Of a stretch of DNA of 64,000 bases, positions 13,201 to 24,711 are shown one piece after another. Made by a program: the position numbers and the translations under genes. The notes beneath the pieces were generated by a model, which did no database searches, was not told where the DNA came from, and saw only the letters and a list, made by a program, of their open reading frames with translations. How positions within the stretch are numbered: position 1 is the first letter of the stretch; the number at the start of each line of letters is the position of its first letter. The stretch comes from Dysidea avara. Taxonomy: Eukaryota > Porifera > Demospongiae > Dictyoceratida > Dysideidae. The stretch covers positions 30,434,472-30,498,471 of the forward strand of contig NC_089276.1 in assembly GCF_963678975.1 (NCBI RefSeq), written 5' to 3'.

Positions 13201-16200
13201 CTTCTTGCCTCCCTTATCAATGGCTGCCTCTACTAGTGAGGGATCTTGCTCTAGTACTGGTGACTTAGTAGCTGCTGTCTTTGATGCTCCACGTGGTGCA
13301 ATATCCTCTGGAATACATAAGGGATTTATTAGATGCTATTTCCTTAAATACAGTGATATTTATAATTACAGTGGAAACACATGATAATTATATTAATACG
13401 GACGGACACTTTGGGACCACTAATTCGGTATGTCCTGATTAGTAAAGCACTCAAGGAGAATAAACTTTATACACACTTTATGTTATAGAGGCATTCTCGT
13501 TTTCAGGTTTTCATTCATTGACTGGTATATATAGTTGGGGATCAGAAGTCAGGGACAAGTGTTAATTTTACCGGTGATAAAATTGGCAAATTCCCAGCTG
13601 TAAAAAGACCAAACTGAGTCAAGAAGTTCAAGAACTTTTACCTTAATGGAGGGTATATACTAGTGCTATGAACCTGCAGAGTTTACTAAAACTGGTTATT
13701 GGGAAGGTGCCTTACAATAACAGTTATCACAATCACATATTTACACATGCTTTGAGGTTATGTTATGATGTTAACACTTGTCAGCAGGGGTAATTTATGG
13801 TTTACCAAGTGGGTGGGCAAAGCCAGTTTAAAGGCTTCTTAGCTGGTTCGCAACACTAGTATACAAGTACACAGAAAAATTTGGAATTTTCAGGGACCAT
13901 AACACATCGATAAAAAGTACTGAAACAAGCTGGAGTAGTGCACAATATTAATTCACAGTAAAACAATAAGAAGTGTTATATCCCTACTGTGCATTTCCAT
14001 TATGGTATTGTGAGCACAGTAAGGATATAACACTTCTTATTGAATTAATATTGTGCACTACTCCAACTTGTTTCAGTATTTTTTATCAATGTGCTATGGT
14101 CCCTACTCTAGTTGAAAATTCCAAATTTTTCTGTGTACTTGTTCGTTAACTTTAATTATTATGACTGGTGAACCCATGCATACTGCATCTGAAATGGTGT
14201 CGTGTGCCCCAATTATCGTCTGAAAAGTGAAGTATCCATTACGCTTTGTTGTCGGCTATGTTCAACCCATTACACAGCAGTATGAATCAAGAACTGTTTG
14301 AAAAGCACCTCTGATATCAAAATAGCCACTATGACAAATATGGACAATTTCCGTTACAAAGGGAAGCCATCACGTGCTATCGCCAAATCGACACTTTTCG
14401 CTGTCAGCAAAGATGAATGGGACACAAAGGAGGACACTGGTAAGTCCATGAAGAACGCATTGTACGTACTGCGGTATGCCAAAAGGCATCTGTCAGGCCA
14501 AAGCGACATCACAGTGAAAAAATCAAGCCTGTAGCCTTAGCCGTTATCGAGTTACGCTTGTCTGAAGGCATCAGTGAGTCAGTTACTTACTCAGTCAGTA
14601 GAAAATAAATTATTTTTAAAATCCGTAGAAACTTGTTGAAAGCGTTTCGGGTCAATCTGAAAGCTTGTTTGGGCGCCTGATTGTCGTAGGGGAAATAAAG
14701 GCTATTTTTTTTTGCGTGATATTATTTCGTGGGCCACGCCTACTCCTTTGTGGTCCCTACTATACACTACTACCATAGTGTATGATACTATGAACAAACA
14801 AGAGAATTCAGATTTACCTGCCTGCTTGGACAACTTTAATATGACTACAAATCTGGTTGCAATGGAAGAGCTATAGTACGTATTTGAATGAAGCACAAAC
14901 ATGTTATATATGCCGTTTTGCATTTCATTCTCTAAAAGAATTAAAAGTTTATTGCCATTAATCACAGTACAATGTTGGTTTTGTCCATATTACTTTTATT
15001 AGTTGGTTTTGTCCATATTACTTGCCATACACTGGGTTATTTTGATGGGAGGGGGGGAAAGGTTTGCAGCTATTCGCGATTCGTGAATAGTTTCAAAGCA
15101 GCACGAATTGATTCTGTTGATAGTGGAGTAAAAGCTATAGCTACTATATAGAAATGTTTATTAGTAATATAATCCATAAAGAATCATAGTGCTAGAAACT
15201 TCACACCTAGTACCTGAACCCATAACATCTAACTAGACAAAGTGTACATATGTGACTGTCTCTGGGAAAACCAGTCTTATCGCCCATTTAAAAGTATCGA
15301 GAAATGTCAGTTTTAAATATTCAGAGCATTGTAGCTGGCCAATGGTGGTAGCTACGCATACCAATTTTTCACACGTTTTACAGCAATTTCTTACCTTCCA
15401 GATCATCCACTGAAGAAGTAGTCAACAGCTAAGTTTCCTGCCATTTTAGATAGTTTTTAAACCGAGGTTGACTGTACCAGGCAAGCTCCAAAAAGGGTGG
15501 GAGGCGGGGGGGCCTGGAAGGCAGGCAAGATGGTGTTCAAAAAATGAAAAGGAACGTGTTGGGATGAACTAGGCCAAGTTATGGGCCATTCAGGGTTCAG
15601 AACTGGCTAAAATGAAAAGAAATTTGCAGCACAGGTCATTGTCCAATACCACGGAGCTGTACAGCCATCTCCTGGTTCCATCAAGACACCAGACCACTTG
15701 TACGGCTCGCCACTGTGCTTGAAAAAAGCAGCCAGCAAAAGCAGGCCACTTTACTCTGATCGACTGTGACAGTGAAATTTGATAGCGCATTCATTAAGCT
15801 TTGTGTTTGTGTGAAAAAAACCAAACTTCCTGTCTTGGACGATAAGACCGGTTTTTGCAGATCCAGTCACATATGTAGTTGTGATCAGGTGGTCAACTGT
15901 CATGTTGGTCTTAATCACTGCCACAATGTACAGTTTGTGTAGACAGGATAGTGATAACCAATTGCAGTTTCTTTGTAAATGTGCAAAAGTCTCCATTGCC
16001 AGACTTACTACAGTATGACTTCGGTACAACCCCCCCCCCACAAAATTAAGGTAAAAATACAAAGTGGTTTGTGAAAATTTTTCCTCTGAAAATTTGAATA
16101 GTGCCATTTGTGAATTTTGTACCTTCAAAAAATCTGCTATATGGTTGACTATTTGAGCAAGATATAAGAACAGAAGATGTGGGAAACAACTATCAGTCAA

Positions 16201-18268
16201 TATAGATTTTAAAAGCCCCAAAAGGTAACTATAATTAAGCTTTTCTGCATATAAGGGGTAATTATATCCTCCCTTAACAAATAGAGGGCATAATTCACCT
16301 TGTCAGATTCTGCTGCCTCCACACTCCACAAATTTACTGCCCATACAAAAGCACAACGTCACATGTATAATAGCAAAGACTGATATCCATTAAATCCCAA
16401 CAGTGCTCATAATAACAAATGATCAACTGAATAGCTAAGTGGATTTAAGGAACAAAAACCATGTTGTGTAGCTTTTTCTAATGAATTCAGCATATAATCC
16501 CATTTTATGTACTGAGCTCATGGGCAGGTATCAATTACATGTAATAAATCCATCCACCTGTATTTCTTAGTTATGACACTAGGAGATATACTGTACTTCC
16601 TAGTATAGCAGCCTGCCCTTTACCAGTTTGTACTCACAAGATACTGTACAATACTCACAAGGCCACTGTTTATAGTACATTAACGTCTGCCGCTTGTATT
16701 TGAGTACAGGAATGTGGACGTCATAAAGTTCAAGCTGTAATCAGGGCACCAGACCCCAAGGGGATGCCCAACAATGTGTGGTGCCCTCCACAAATTAGTT
16801 GTAACACAATTTGTGGCCATTCACATATTACACACACAAGGTTATGACACTTCTATGGCAGTGCTCATAATGTTATTCATAGCTCAGGGCTATGAATATT
16901 GAGTATCAATTATAGTAGCAAACGTCACACCTCAATATTTTCTGGCACCACATGTAAGACTTCTCGGCACCACAAATAATATTCACACGAGAATAGATAA
17001 TAGCTGGCTGATTTAACCTTTTTTACCAAGATTACAAAGTACACTATATACCGTATAGAGGGAAACTTTAGCAGGGGAAAACTTTGGCGAATTTGGTGTT
17101 CTGCTACAAATTCGCCAAAGTTTTACCCACCAATTACTCGTAGCGCCTCAGATTAGCATCTTTATAGCTAAGCATTGAGCTTTTATTCGCCAAAGTTTCT
17201 TTCGCCAAATGCAATTTAGCTTGCTATTCGCCAAAGTTTACCCCCGCCAAAGTTTCCCTCCGTACGGTATGTTTAAGACCTACATGCATGGCCTTAAAGG
17301 ACTGGTAAATGAGGTTTCGTTTATTACACATGGGGATTTTGGACTAGTTGTTTTCCAGCTGTTATAAATTATCATACCGTACATATACCATGCAATGAAT
17401 GATATTTCCTCATTGCTATATTTATCCCCTAATATAACTTACGGAAAGATTTCTTGGGCTCCACAAGTCTCATCATGAATCTTGAAGACACTGGCATCTC
17501 CTTCAACATTTTGGCCACCTCATAGTGTCGTGACCCTACCATGCTTTTCCCATTAATTGATTCTATTTGGTCTCCAATATTAATCTCTTTCGTTTGCCAT
17601 ATTAAGCTCTGTTCTTTAATGCGTTTTACGAATGCACACCCTGCACCATTGTCTGTAATTGTCAGCCCCAGGGATGGTTCAGTTTTGTCAACCATGATGT
17701 CTTTGGTGTGGCCTTTCACATGAGCAAAGATGAAGTCATTTAATCCAATCTGACCCCCAAGAAGTCTTGTCATGTCAATCTTGTGTGAATTAAGTGTACA
17801 AAACAGTATCTATTAACAAGATAAGGAGTTGACACACACATAAACTATCTCTTTACCAAATACAGTAAAGTATAAACCATACAAATGTGTTTGTATCTAA
17901 AGGTTTCCCAGTTACACATCATGTATTCTAACAACACAGATGGTAATCTAAGTAAGATTGTAACTTGTTATAATGTCTATTCATACACTCACTTCTGACG
18001 ATGGTATTCCAAATGCTTCGGCTATTCTCTGATAAAGTTCTTTAACATTTGAAAATTCCATGATCTTTTTCGTAGGACTGCCGTGGGCTAGCTGGGCATG
18101 AAACACGAGTTGGCGGTGTCGTAAAACAGCAGCGTTTGACTGAGGTAGCGATGCTTCTGACGTCCTCTGGGTCGTCTGTGGTGGAGGGGGTAAGGGTTCT
18201 GGTGGAGGACTGTTGGAGGCGCCTGAACCCACAGCCGAGCGCCTTTTTCGCTTCTCAAAGAACGGCAT
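7263..18268 (-). CDS. GIPC: GIPC family PDZ adaptor protein (five exons, 350 aa)
   Basis: GIPC proteins are cytoplasmic adaptors that bind receptor C-termini through a PDZ domain and recruit myosin VI to endocytic vesicles. Exons (minus strand) are 17993-18268, 17443-17809, 13153-13307, 9517-9601 and 7263-7432; phases match and total 1053 nt. The start is the [10 protein letters not shown] methionine; an earlier in-frame ATG 21 bases upstream exists but gives a less family-like N-terminus. Order: Pro-rich head, GH1 region with [13 protein letters not shown] (about 55-130), PDZ domain (about 132-212) with SLGL carboxylate loop at 138-141 and LTITDNGAG, and GH2 region with [17 protein letters not shown] and [10 protein letters not shown], the myosin VI-binding part. 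Family length is about 330 aa, so it looks complete. Introns hold a hAT MITE, TA-flanked MITEs, two copies of the composite fold-back element and a gypsy relic. Paralogue (GIPC1/2/3) cannot be assigned. Confidence 0.96.
8195..8998. mobile_element. hAT-type non-autonomous transposon with 8-bp target duplication
   Basis: Terminal inverted repeats read CAGTGGCATAGCCAGAC on the left and, in reverse complement on the right, CAGTGGTGTAGCCAGAC. The flanking octamer ACTAGTAC is identical on both sides (8187-8194 and 8999-9006), the hallmark of hAT insertion. At 804 bp with no transposase it is a MITE. It lies in the last intron of GIPC. Confidence 0.88.
10220..10945 (-). mobile_element. composite fold-back element, copy 3 (diverged)
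   Basis: The body (10220-10680) aligns by eye with 5540-5990, sharing ATTTTCTACT, GGTGCCTTTTGGCATAC and GTGATGGCTTCCCT. It is followed by a palindromic end (about 10690-10945) with AAGTACATGTATAAGGAAAACTTTGG and its inverted partner. It is more decayed than copies 1 and 2 and its inner frame is broken. It lies in GIPC intron 3, between exons 3 and 4. Confidence 0.6.
11166..11435 (+). pseudogene. relic of an LTR-retrotransposon integrase
   Basis: An 89-codon frame contains the block [12 protein letters not shown], which matches the D-N-G-P-x-F-x-S-x-E-F signature of the integrase catalytic core in gypsy-type retrotransposons. The second catalytic Asp of the D,D(35)E triad would be the D of SDNGP. 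Neither the first Asp nor the Glu region is recognisable, and no LTRs, reverse transcriptase or zinc finger are visible. It is a short dead fragment inside GIPC intron 3. The match rests on one motif, so confidence is moderate. Confidence 0.45.
12415..13055. mobile_element. 641-bp MITE with TIR CATAGATCCTTTACACCCC
   Basis: The left end CATAGATCCTTTACACCCC and the right end in reverse complement are identical for 19 bases and similar for about 33. A 7-bp ATTTTGC lies directly outside both ends, a probable target duplication. No transposase frame. It ends about 100 bp before GIPC exon 3, in intron 3. Confidence 0.8.
13862..14788 (+). mobile_element. composite fold-back element, copy 2
   Basis: The palindromic end (13862-14142) has arms TACAAGTACACAG..AATTTGGAATTTTC and the complement. 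The body (14143-14788) is the reverse complement of copy 1, including a 237-nt open frame at 14298-14534 with [15 protein letters not shown] and [11 protein letters not shown]. The far end is GTCCCTACTATACACTA with TAGTGTATGATAC. Identity with copy 1 looks around 90 percent over about 0.9 kb by eye. It lies in GIPC intron 2, between exons 2 and 3. Confidence 0.75.
15246..15876. mobile_element. 631-bp MITE with TIR ACATATGTGACTG
   Basis: The left end ACATATGTGACTGTCTCTGG continues to AACCAGTCTTATCG, and the right end in reverse complement begins ACATATGTGACTGGATCTGC and continues to AACCGGTCTTATCG, giving TIRs of about 45 bp. Related ends (GTGACC.GTCTG.GAAA) mark the element at 25355 and a lone end near 28928. 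An open frame at 15751-16221 on the minus strand crosses its right border and is not a gene. Confidence 0.7.
17049..17269. mobile_element. 221-bp TA-flanked MITE with TIR CCGTA..GGGAAACTTT
   Basis: TA dinucleotides at 17049-17050 and 17268-17269 flank TIRs reading CCGTATAGAGGGAAACTTT and, inverted, CCGTACGGAGGGAAACTTT. ATTCGCCAAAGTTT blocks recur inside. It is related by its ends to the MITEs at 27900 and 58304. It lies in GIPC intron 2. Confidence 0.8.
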
Positions 18269-18490
18269 GATCGCGCTACTGAGCTGCACTTACAACTGAA
18301 GATCTCTTTAATCCAACTTCGTCTCAAAATATTGGTTTTGCAGCAGTTGTCAGACTTCACAGCTTTCGAAAATAAATGCTTGTGGGAGTGTTGTGAAAAA
18401 TTAATGGAATCCTTACGCGCTTTGATAGCATTAGCGCCTCATATTAGCGCCTTTGTGTAGACGACTGAGATTGGTTAGTGTTCGCGTTTC
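18269..18490. promoter_or_regulatory. shared bidirectional promoter of GIPC and ERCC8
   Basis: Only 222 bp separate the two start codons, which point away from each other, so both 5' UTRs and both core promoters must fit here. The interval is richer in CpG (TTACGCGC, TTAGCGCC, TTCGCG) than its surroundings. No clear TATA box is seen on either strand, as is usual for paired housekeeping promoters. Transcription starts cannot be placed from sequence alone. Confidence 0.65.
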
Positions 18491-21400
18491 ATGTTACAGC
18501 AGCTTGTGAAGGCCAGAAGTTATGGTAGTGGGCGAGCAGATTGTTTGAAAAGAGTTATAACATCACAGCGACTGGCCGAGCTTGAGCTGAGCCCAGAAAT
18601 TGACCTAGGGCGACATCATGCCAAAGCAGTGACTTCGGTTGACTTTGAGAACTCTACTGGAAGATAGTAAGCAAATAAACTGTGTCAGAATAGAGTGAAT
18701 AGGCCTAGTTTTAATTATTATTTTAACCGCCATGTACTGTATTTAAGCGCCTATTAACGCGAAAATTCGACTTGTTCTGAATTTAAAACTGACTTTGCAC
18801 TTAAAACTAAAAACCCAAATATATTTAACTTGTAATCATAACTTCATCCACAGCTTAGCCCTACTGGGGATTCTTTTGCAATTTAGTTCACCAATTGCCG
18901 TATAGCCTAAATATTTCAAGGTTGAGCAATGTTGCTATGTGGATTTGCAAACACTCCCAAAATGTATTAGACTATATGTAGGTCTAAACATTTCAAGGTT
19001 AAAATTCTTGCTGATGACCCCCAAAACCACGAAATCAGCGAAAATCTCCCCCCTCAAATATTTAGGTTATACGGTAATCCCGAAATAGGGCCACTACACA
19101 TAGCCTAAGCTTTTCAATGATTTGCATAATCAGGGATTTTGGGTCTGCAAATATTAGATCAATACACACATGTGGGTCCATCCTTAAACTGTTAACAGAA
19201 TCTCTGAAATAACTTGCTGTGCTTATTAACTTGGTGATCAATATGTTCAGATATTATAATGCTGTTTGGCTAGTGGTATTTATGCAAATAAACTGCATGC
19301 ATTGCTAGTCGGGGTCCTCCTTTGAGAAAAAAAAAAGTTCAAGTTGCTCGTTTACAGCGATTGCAAAATCATGCTGTCTGCATAACTAAATATTTATGTA
19401 AATTTGATCATGTGTCTCAACATCGAAGAGAGTTGAACTGGCTATCTGTTCCTGACACTATACAATTACAATCCATCACTGCAATGATTCGATACTATCA
19501 GCAAACAATTAGATCCTCCAATTATCTTTGGACGTACAACACACATTGTGGTGATTATTTTGTGAATCCTAGTAATTCTAAGCTCTCCAGAGTTAGGAAG
19601 TATTTTCATTGTAGTGCCTCTACTTATTGGAATTCAATCAATTGAACAGCATCATTTCCTAAATTAATATTTGTCAATTACGCTAAATCTGTGTACTTAA
19701 GTAATTACGAGTGTTAAATTTGCATGTGTCCTGCTTGTATTTATGTGTAGTGTAGTTTTTATTATTTCATCTGTGTATTGTATTTGTTTGTGCTTTTTTC
19801 TTTGTGTTGTATATGTAACAGTATTCAATTGCTCTGGTAAGGAAGAATGGCTTATGCCAATTACATAGAGGATAACCAACAAATCAAATCAAATCCTTAC
19901 AAGATTGGAACAATAAAAAATTTAAGCTATATGTATGCATGTTCCAGCACACTCTAGTAGTTTAATGTCATCATTTTTTTACAAGTTTGTTATCGGGAGG
20001 AGTGGATGGTACTATACTGATTTATGATGTACAATGCTATCCTGATGGATCACACACTGAATGCCCTGTGGTTGCTAAGGCCAGGTTTGGTAGCAACCAG
20101 GAACAGAGAAGAAATCCGTTCCACTTTGCATCGACTGACAACAAACACTCAATATCTGCAGTTAGCTGGTACCCTCATGATACAGGAATCTTTCTGAGTA
20201 GCTCAACGGACGAAACACTGAAAGTTTGGGACACAAATACCATGTCTGTTGCCGAGGAGTTTGAACTTGATGACATAGTTTATCATCATGCTATGCCAAC
20301 GTCTAGTTCACATTTTCTGGTTGCTGCTGGTGACAGAAATGGTGTGATTACGCTGTGTGACATCAAGTCAGGATCTGCTATACATGTTCTTCGTCATCAT
20401 AAACAAAGTGTGTTTGCTCTAGATTGGTCTCCATCCAGTGATTTCATCCTAGCATCTGCTGGAAGAGATAACACCATTTTACTCTGGGATATTCGTAAAG
20501 TTGGAGGACCATTGGTATCTCTTGACCAGCACAATGGTGCTGGTGTAGCAAGTACCTCCAGCATTCTAACTGCACATAATGGGGCCATTAATGGACTATG
20601 TTTCACCGACGAAGGAAGGTGGATTGTGTCTTATGGCACTGATTACCGTCTTCGAATGTGGGATGCATTAAATGGTAGGAACATGTTAATAAATTACGGC
20701 AGAGTAACTAACTGGTTCTCTGGTCACTGTCAGTTGGCAGTCACTACTTGTGGACACACGAGCAAGGGAGGGGGCTTTATATTTGTACCCAGTGGACATG
20801 ATATTGTGGTGTTGGATTTGATGAGTGGTAAGAGGCTTGGAGTACTGGAGGGACACTTCAGGACAGTTAACTGTTGTGCACTTCATCCTTATGAACAGGT
20901 AGCGTGTATGTGTGCATATGCATGTGTAGTTGTTTGACCATTGAGGTACACGTACATGCACTATATTGTGTTATGGGTTTAAGAGTTTATGATACAGTGG
21001 AACCTCATCAAAAAGGTCAATCAGACCACTTGTCCATGTTACCATTTGTATTAGTGTAACACATGTAGATCAGGACACCTGACTATAATTTGAATGCTTT
21101 ACCAAATACTGTAGGAATAAGAATGGTGACAGTGTACAACTGTGAAAATATTGAGGGATTGAATCTTGATACATAGTATAATAACTCACGCAAGTGTAAT
21201 ATTTTTATGATACGTTATTTCACTGTTAGTGTTGGTATTGAAATCCAACCCAGAACTCCTAATATAAGATCATAGTTTAATACATGTAGTTGTGCAATCG
21301 ATACATTTAATTTATTATGAATATGTACATGTATAGCTGCACGACTACTAAAATTGTGGCTATTTAGATCCAGTATCAGTTGTTATACAACTAAGTTTAT

Positions 21401-23656
21401 CAGCCACCTGCATGGAAGGTCACCCTTCTAAAAACTCATTTGATAATTTTATGCATACAGATGTGTAACCACCTACCAGTTGGAGTATGGCTTAGACAAG
21501 TTCCACTGTACATGCTTGTAATGCTACAATGTGGTGACAGGTGTGTACTAGGGAGTATCCTAAAAATGTGTCCATATTAGAGAGGTGTTTTGATTTTAGG
21601 AGTGTAAGTGCACTTACACAGGTAGGGAAGCCATGTACGTACAGTAGTGTTGTGAATTATCCAGATCTCCTTATTTTTAACAGTGTACTTCTATTGGTAG
21701 ATCGCTATAAGCAGATTTAAACTAGAAGTTCAAGTGTCCACATTTAACACTGCTTGAAGTTTCTTAGTTTACTAGAGTGGTATATCCACAGTATATGGAA
21801 CAGTTAATTGTTAGGAATTTTAGTAGCTTTTCAGTAAACCTGCATTCACTGATGTTTACTGAGAGTTTAAAATTTAGTAAAACAATTATGTTCCATATAC
21901 TTAAAGTTACTGACATTTTACTATCAGTATAACTGGATACAACTACAGTAAAGCAGCTTAACAAATTAGTAAACTAAGAACCTTCAAGCAGTGTAAGGAT
22001 GTGTCTTTAAGTGCTATGTACGTAGATATTTGCTCCAGATTATAAGATGGAAAGAAGAATTTCTTCTGTGTGTTTATTTTAAGTAGTCATTCAATGTGAC
22101 TATGTGTGCCCACAATGTTACAAGGTTGTTAATGGTTGGGTAGTGTTAGTGGTGATAGTTGTGTAAACTGTTTCAGGCTCAGTGGGTTTTGTTTTGAGGT
22201 TTACTGCCAAGCAGAACACAAGTTTGACATGTGTATACATACTTAACATGTTCTCAGGGATGGTTCTTGAAAATTTTCAGACTGTTTTCAACTCCGAAGT
22301 AGAAGAGCACCTCTTTAATGCCTGCAAGATCATCATCATGGTCAACTTTTTTGACACCACTGACAGAGATCCAAACAGGGTTCCACTTTAAGGCACAGCG
22401 ACTACAGCATACGTAGCTAGTTATCATAGTTATCTGTGAGTAAGATTACCTTTTCACAGTTAAATCTTAAGATTCCAGGAAGATTTGAAGCCATCAGAAC
22501 AGCTCCAAGAAATTAATTGTTTTAGGTGCTTAACTTGCTTTAAAATGGTAGAAGATCCTGTAAATGATTTCGCGACAAAGGGGGAAGTGATTAGGTTACT
22601 TTAATGCACATAACATCTTTAGCAATGGCTTCAAAGCATGTCATTTACTTTTTTGACTATTCTATTAGCAGTTTGATTGTATCAGACTGAGTGGTTTCCG
22701 GAAACCAGTGAAGCCCCCTAGAATCGCAACTGCGTATAGTTCATAATTGTAACAAATGAACTTAATACGTTACGGTCTAGTTGTCACCAGATGATGTACT
22801 TCATTTTAGTGACCATGTCAAGTAGGTCCCAAACATTATATGCTACATAATTTTATTAATAAGACCACCTCATTATAGTGACCATGTCAAGTAGGGAGTG
22901 TTGGGGGTAATGCATTATTTAATACTTATTACTTTTGTGGTAACGAAGTAATATAACGAAATATGCTGTAAAAACAGGTAATATAACTCAAGTTACTTTA
23001 CTTGAAAAAGTAACGCATTACCTAAGTGATGAAGTTACTGTAACGAGTAATTTTATGTAACATTATTACTTTAAGCAACAAAGTTACTAATCTCGTTAGT
23101 AATCCACTGAGTAATGCCTAGCCACTACGAAGTAACGAAGCCTACTGAATGAAGCTTATTCACCAGCTTCTTGCTTAGAACCAAGATTTGCACATTGTCC
23201 AACATTGCAATCATGTCACGTGATAAAGAGGTAGTTTCACATGTGACAGCTTAAGGCTGTGGACACAAAGTAATATATTATTATAGTTACTTTATTATAT
23301 TAATATGTAACTGTAACTAAATAGTTCAGTTGTAAATAAAATGTAACGAGTTACATTTAAAAAAGTAACTGTCCCAACACTGCAAGTAGGTCCCAAACAT
23401 AGTTAAAGGTTTACTTTGTGACATCATTGTGCCATTTAAAAGCAGGCCTTTAATATCATAGGTGGCCCCATTAATGAGGTTTCAATGTTGTTATTTTCTA
23501 CAGATCTTATTCAGTGGAGGTAACGACTGTAAATTACTGGCATGGTCTCCTAAGAGACCAGTTGTCAAGGAAACCCACACTGCCAGGTTAAATACACACA
23601 ATCAAAGTACTCCGATTAATGCCTACCAAGACAGTTGGAGTGATGATGAGACATGA
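18491..23656 (+). CDS. ERCC8: ERCC8/CSA, WD40 substrate receptor of transcription-coupled repair
   Basis: CSA is the WD40 substrate receptor of the CUL4-DDB1 ubiquitin ligase that acts with CSB at RNA polymerase II stalled on DNA lesions. Exons are 18491-18666, 19986-20898 and 23504-23656, total 1242 nt, 413 aa; human CSA is 396. The N-terminal stretch around SQRLAELELSPEID matches the helical DDB1-docking lead. WD-type repeats end at KVWD (about 138-141), LLWD (224-227) and LRMWD. Family blocks include QWYPHDTG-like SWYPHDTGIF, LKVWDTNT, SLDQHNG, HNGAINGLCF and the acidic tail DSWSDDE. The start ATG follows the divergent promoter and no earlier in-frame ATG fits. Intron 1 carries a same-strand LINE tail; intron 2 carries a hairpin MITE and a hAT MITE. 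Looks intact. Confidence 0.97.
19322..19897 (+). mobile_element. 3' end of a non-LTR retrotransposon (CR1/L2-like)
   Basis: A frame at 19322-19645 encodes the C-terminal end of a LINE reverse-transcriptase protein: RLQRLQNHAVCI followed by HVSQHRRELNWLSV is the usual post-RT thumb region. About 250 bp of 3' UTR follow, ending in tandem CAAAT/AAATC repeats, a tail type seen in CR1/L2 elements. It is 5' truncated, as expected for target-primed integration, and sits in intron 1 of ERCC8 on the same strand. Confidence 0.8.
21747..21994. mobile_element. 248-bp MITE with 28-bp TIR
   Basis: The left end ACACTGCTTGAAGTTTCTTA and the right end in reverse complement ACACTGCTTGAAGGTTCTTA agree over about 28 bp, continuing GTTTACTA. 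The inner part is also partly palindromic (GTATATGGAACA against TGTTCCATATAC). It lies in ERCC8 intron 2. Confidence 0.75.
22896..23382. mobile_element. hAT-type MITE (CAGTGTTGGG family), copy 1
   Basis: The ends read GAGTGTTGGG and, inverted, CAGTGTTGGGACAGTTAC. The octamer CAAGTAGG flanks both sides (22888-22895 and 23383-23390). The first C of the left TIR has become G. The interior is rich in GTAAC/GTTAC blocks that pair in fold-back fashion. It lies in ERCC8 intron 2, about 120 bp before exon 3. An inverted, diverged copy is at 34673. Confidence 0.88.
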
Positions 23657-23789
23657 CAATACATGACACTATTGATTGTTTGTATGTGTACTTACTATCT
23701 GTTTAAATGCCACAAAGTTTTTCGTCTCCAGATTTTATGTAGCAACCAGGTACATCATACAGTCATCCGATATGCTCAATGGGAGCCAT

Positions 23790-24206
23790 AAATTTTGTTG
23801 GATTAACCGGTTGTTGGATTATCAAGTCACCTCTGTAATCTGACATTGTGCAATATCTAGAATCATGTCAGATTATGCAGTAAATTACAAGTAAAACTGA
23901 TCACACAATGTTTTTAACATGAATTAATTAATTTTAGAATTTGTAAGTATTACAACTTTTCTTTTATTATTGTCAACCAACTAAATGCTTTGCTTGCTTA
24001 AAAATTGATTGTTTTTGATGCTGCTATTATTCTCTGTCGGATTACAAAGGTCGAAAACAATGTATTTTCAAGTTTAGGGAATCAAATTTTGTGTCGGCTT
24101 ACAGAGGTACGTTGCTTTCCATATAAAGTGTTGGCGAACAACTTTTTGGGAAGATTAGAGAGAATTCTGGATTACAGAGATGTTGGATTAGAGAGGTTCA
24201 ACTGTA
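23790..24206. mobile_element. decayed pogo-like transposon remnant
   Basis: The right end, in reverse complement, reads TACAGTTGAACCTCTCTAATCC, the form of pogo/Tigger-type ends also seen at 37302 and 60559. Degenerate GTTGGATTA and GGATTACA blocks continue leftwards to about 23800. The left terminus is not clear. It fills the 1-kb space between the convergent ERCC8 and LMBRD2 genes; nothing else is visible there. Confidence 0.5.
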
Positions 24207-24711
24207 TGTATGAAAATCAAATAGCAAAATTGTGAGTTGAGCTTGGGTAATACCAAGTTATGTATGCCAAATTAAAATTGATATCAAGAAATGGATGGAA
24301 ATTGTTAATTTTGAGATCTATTGTGTGTTACATGCAGTGGTAATGTTTCATTATCATCACATATTTGTACGTAACACTGCAAATTGACTAAGATTTTGGT
24401 TTGGCTCCATTATCATCCTCGATAGAATTGCTTTAAAGATTTTTTGATCTCAAAAAGTAACAGAAGCTTTCAATTTACATACTATCAAGTAGCAAAACTT
24501 TCTTGTGTAGCCCAGGCTTCTCTTGTGCTCTTTAAAACTCTACAATACAATACTTACGAGTTATTGTGTCGCTGAGTAGCTAGTGCTCAACATAAACTCT
24601 AAATAGTAATTTACACACACAACATTCAATGTAAAGTAAACATTTTGTATGTTATATATTTGTTTGGCATTTACAAAGTACACATTTGGGTGTGCTTAAA
24701 TTAGAGTATTT

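Noticed and set aside
15751-16221. 156-codon open frame on the minus strand
   Set aside because: It crosses the right terminus of a MITE (15876), has no recognisable motif and is flanked by low-complexity tracts; most likely chance.
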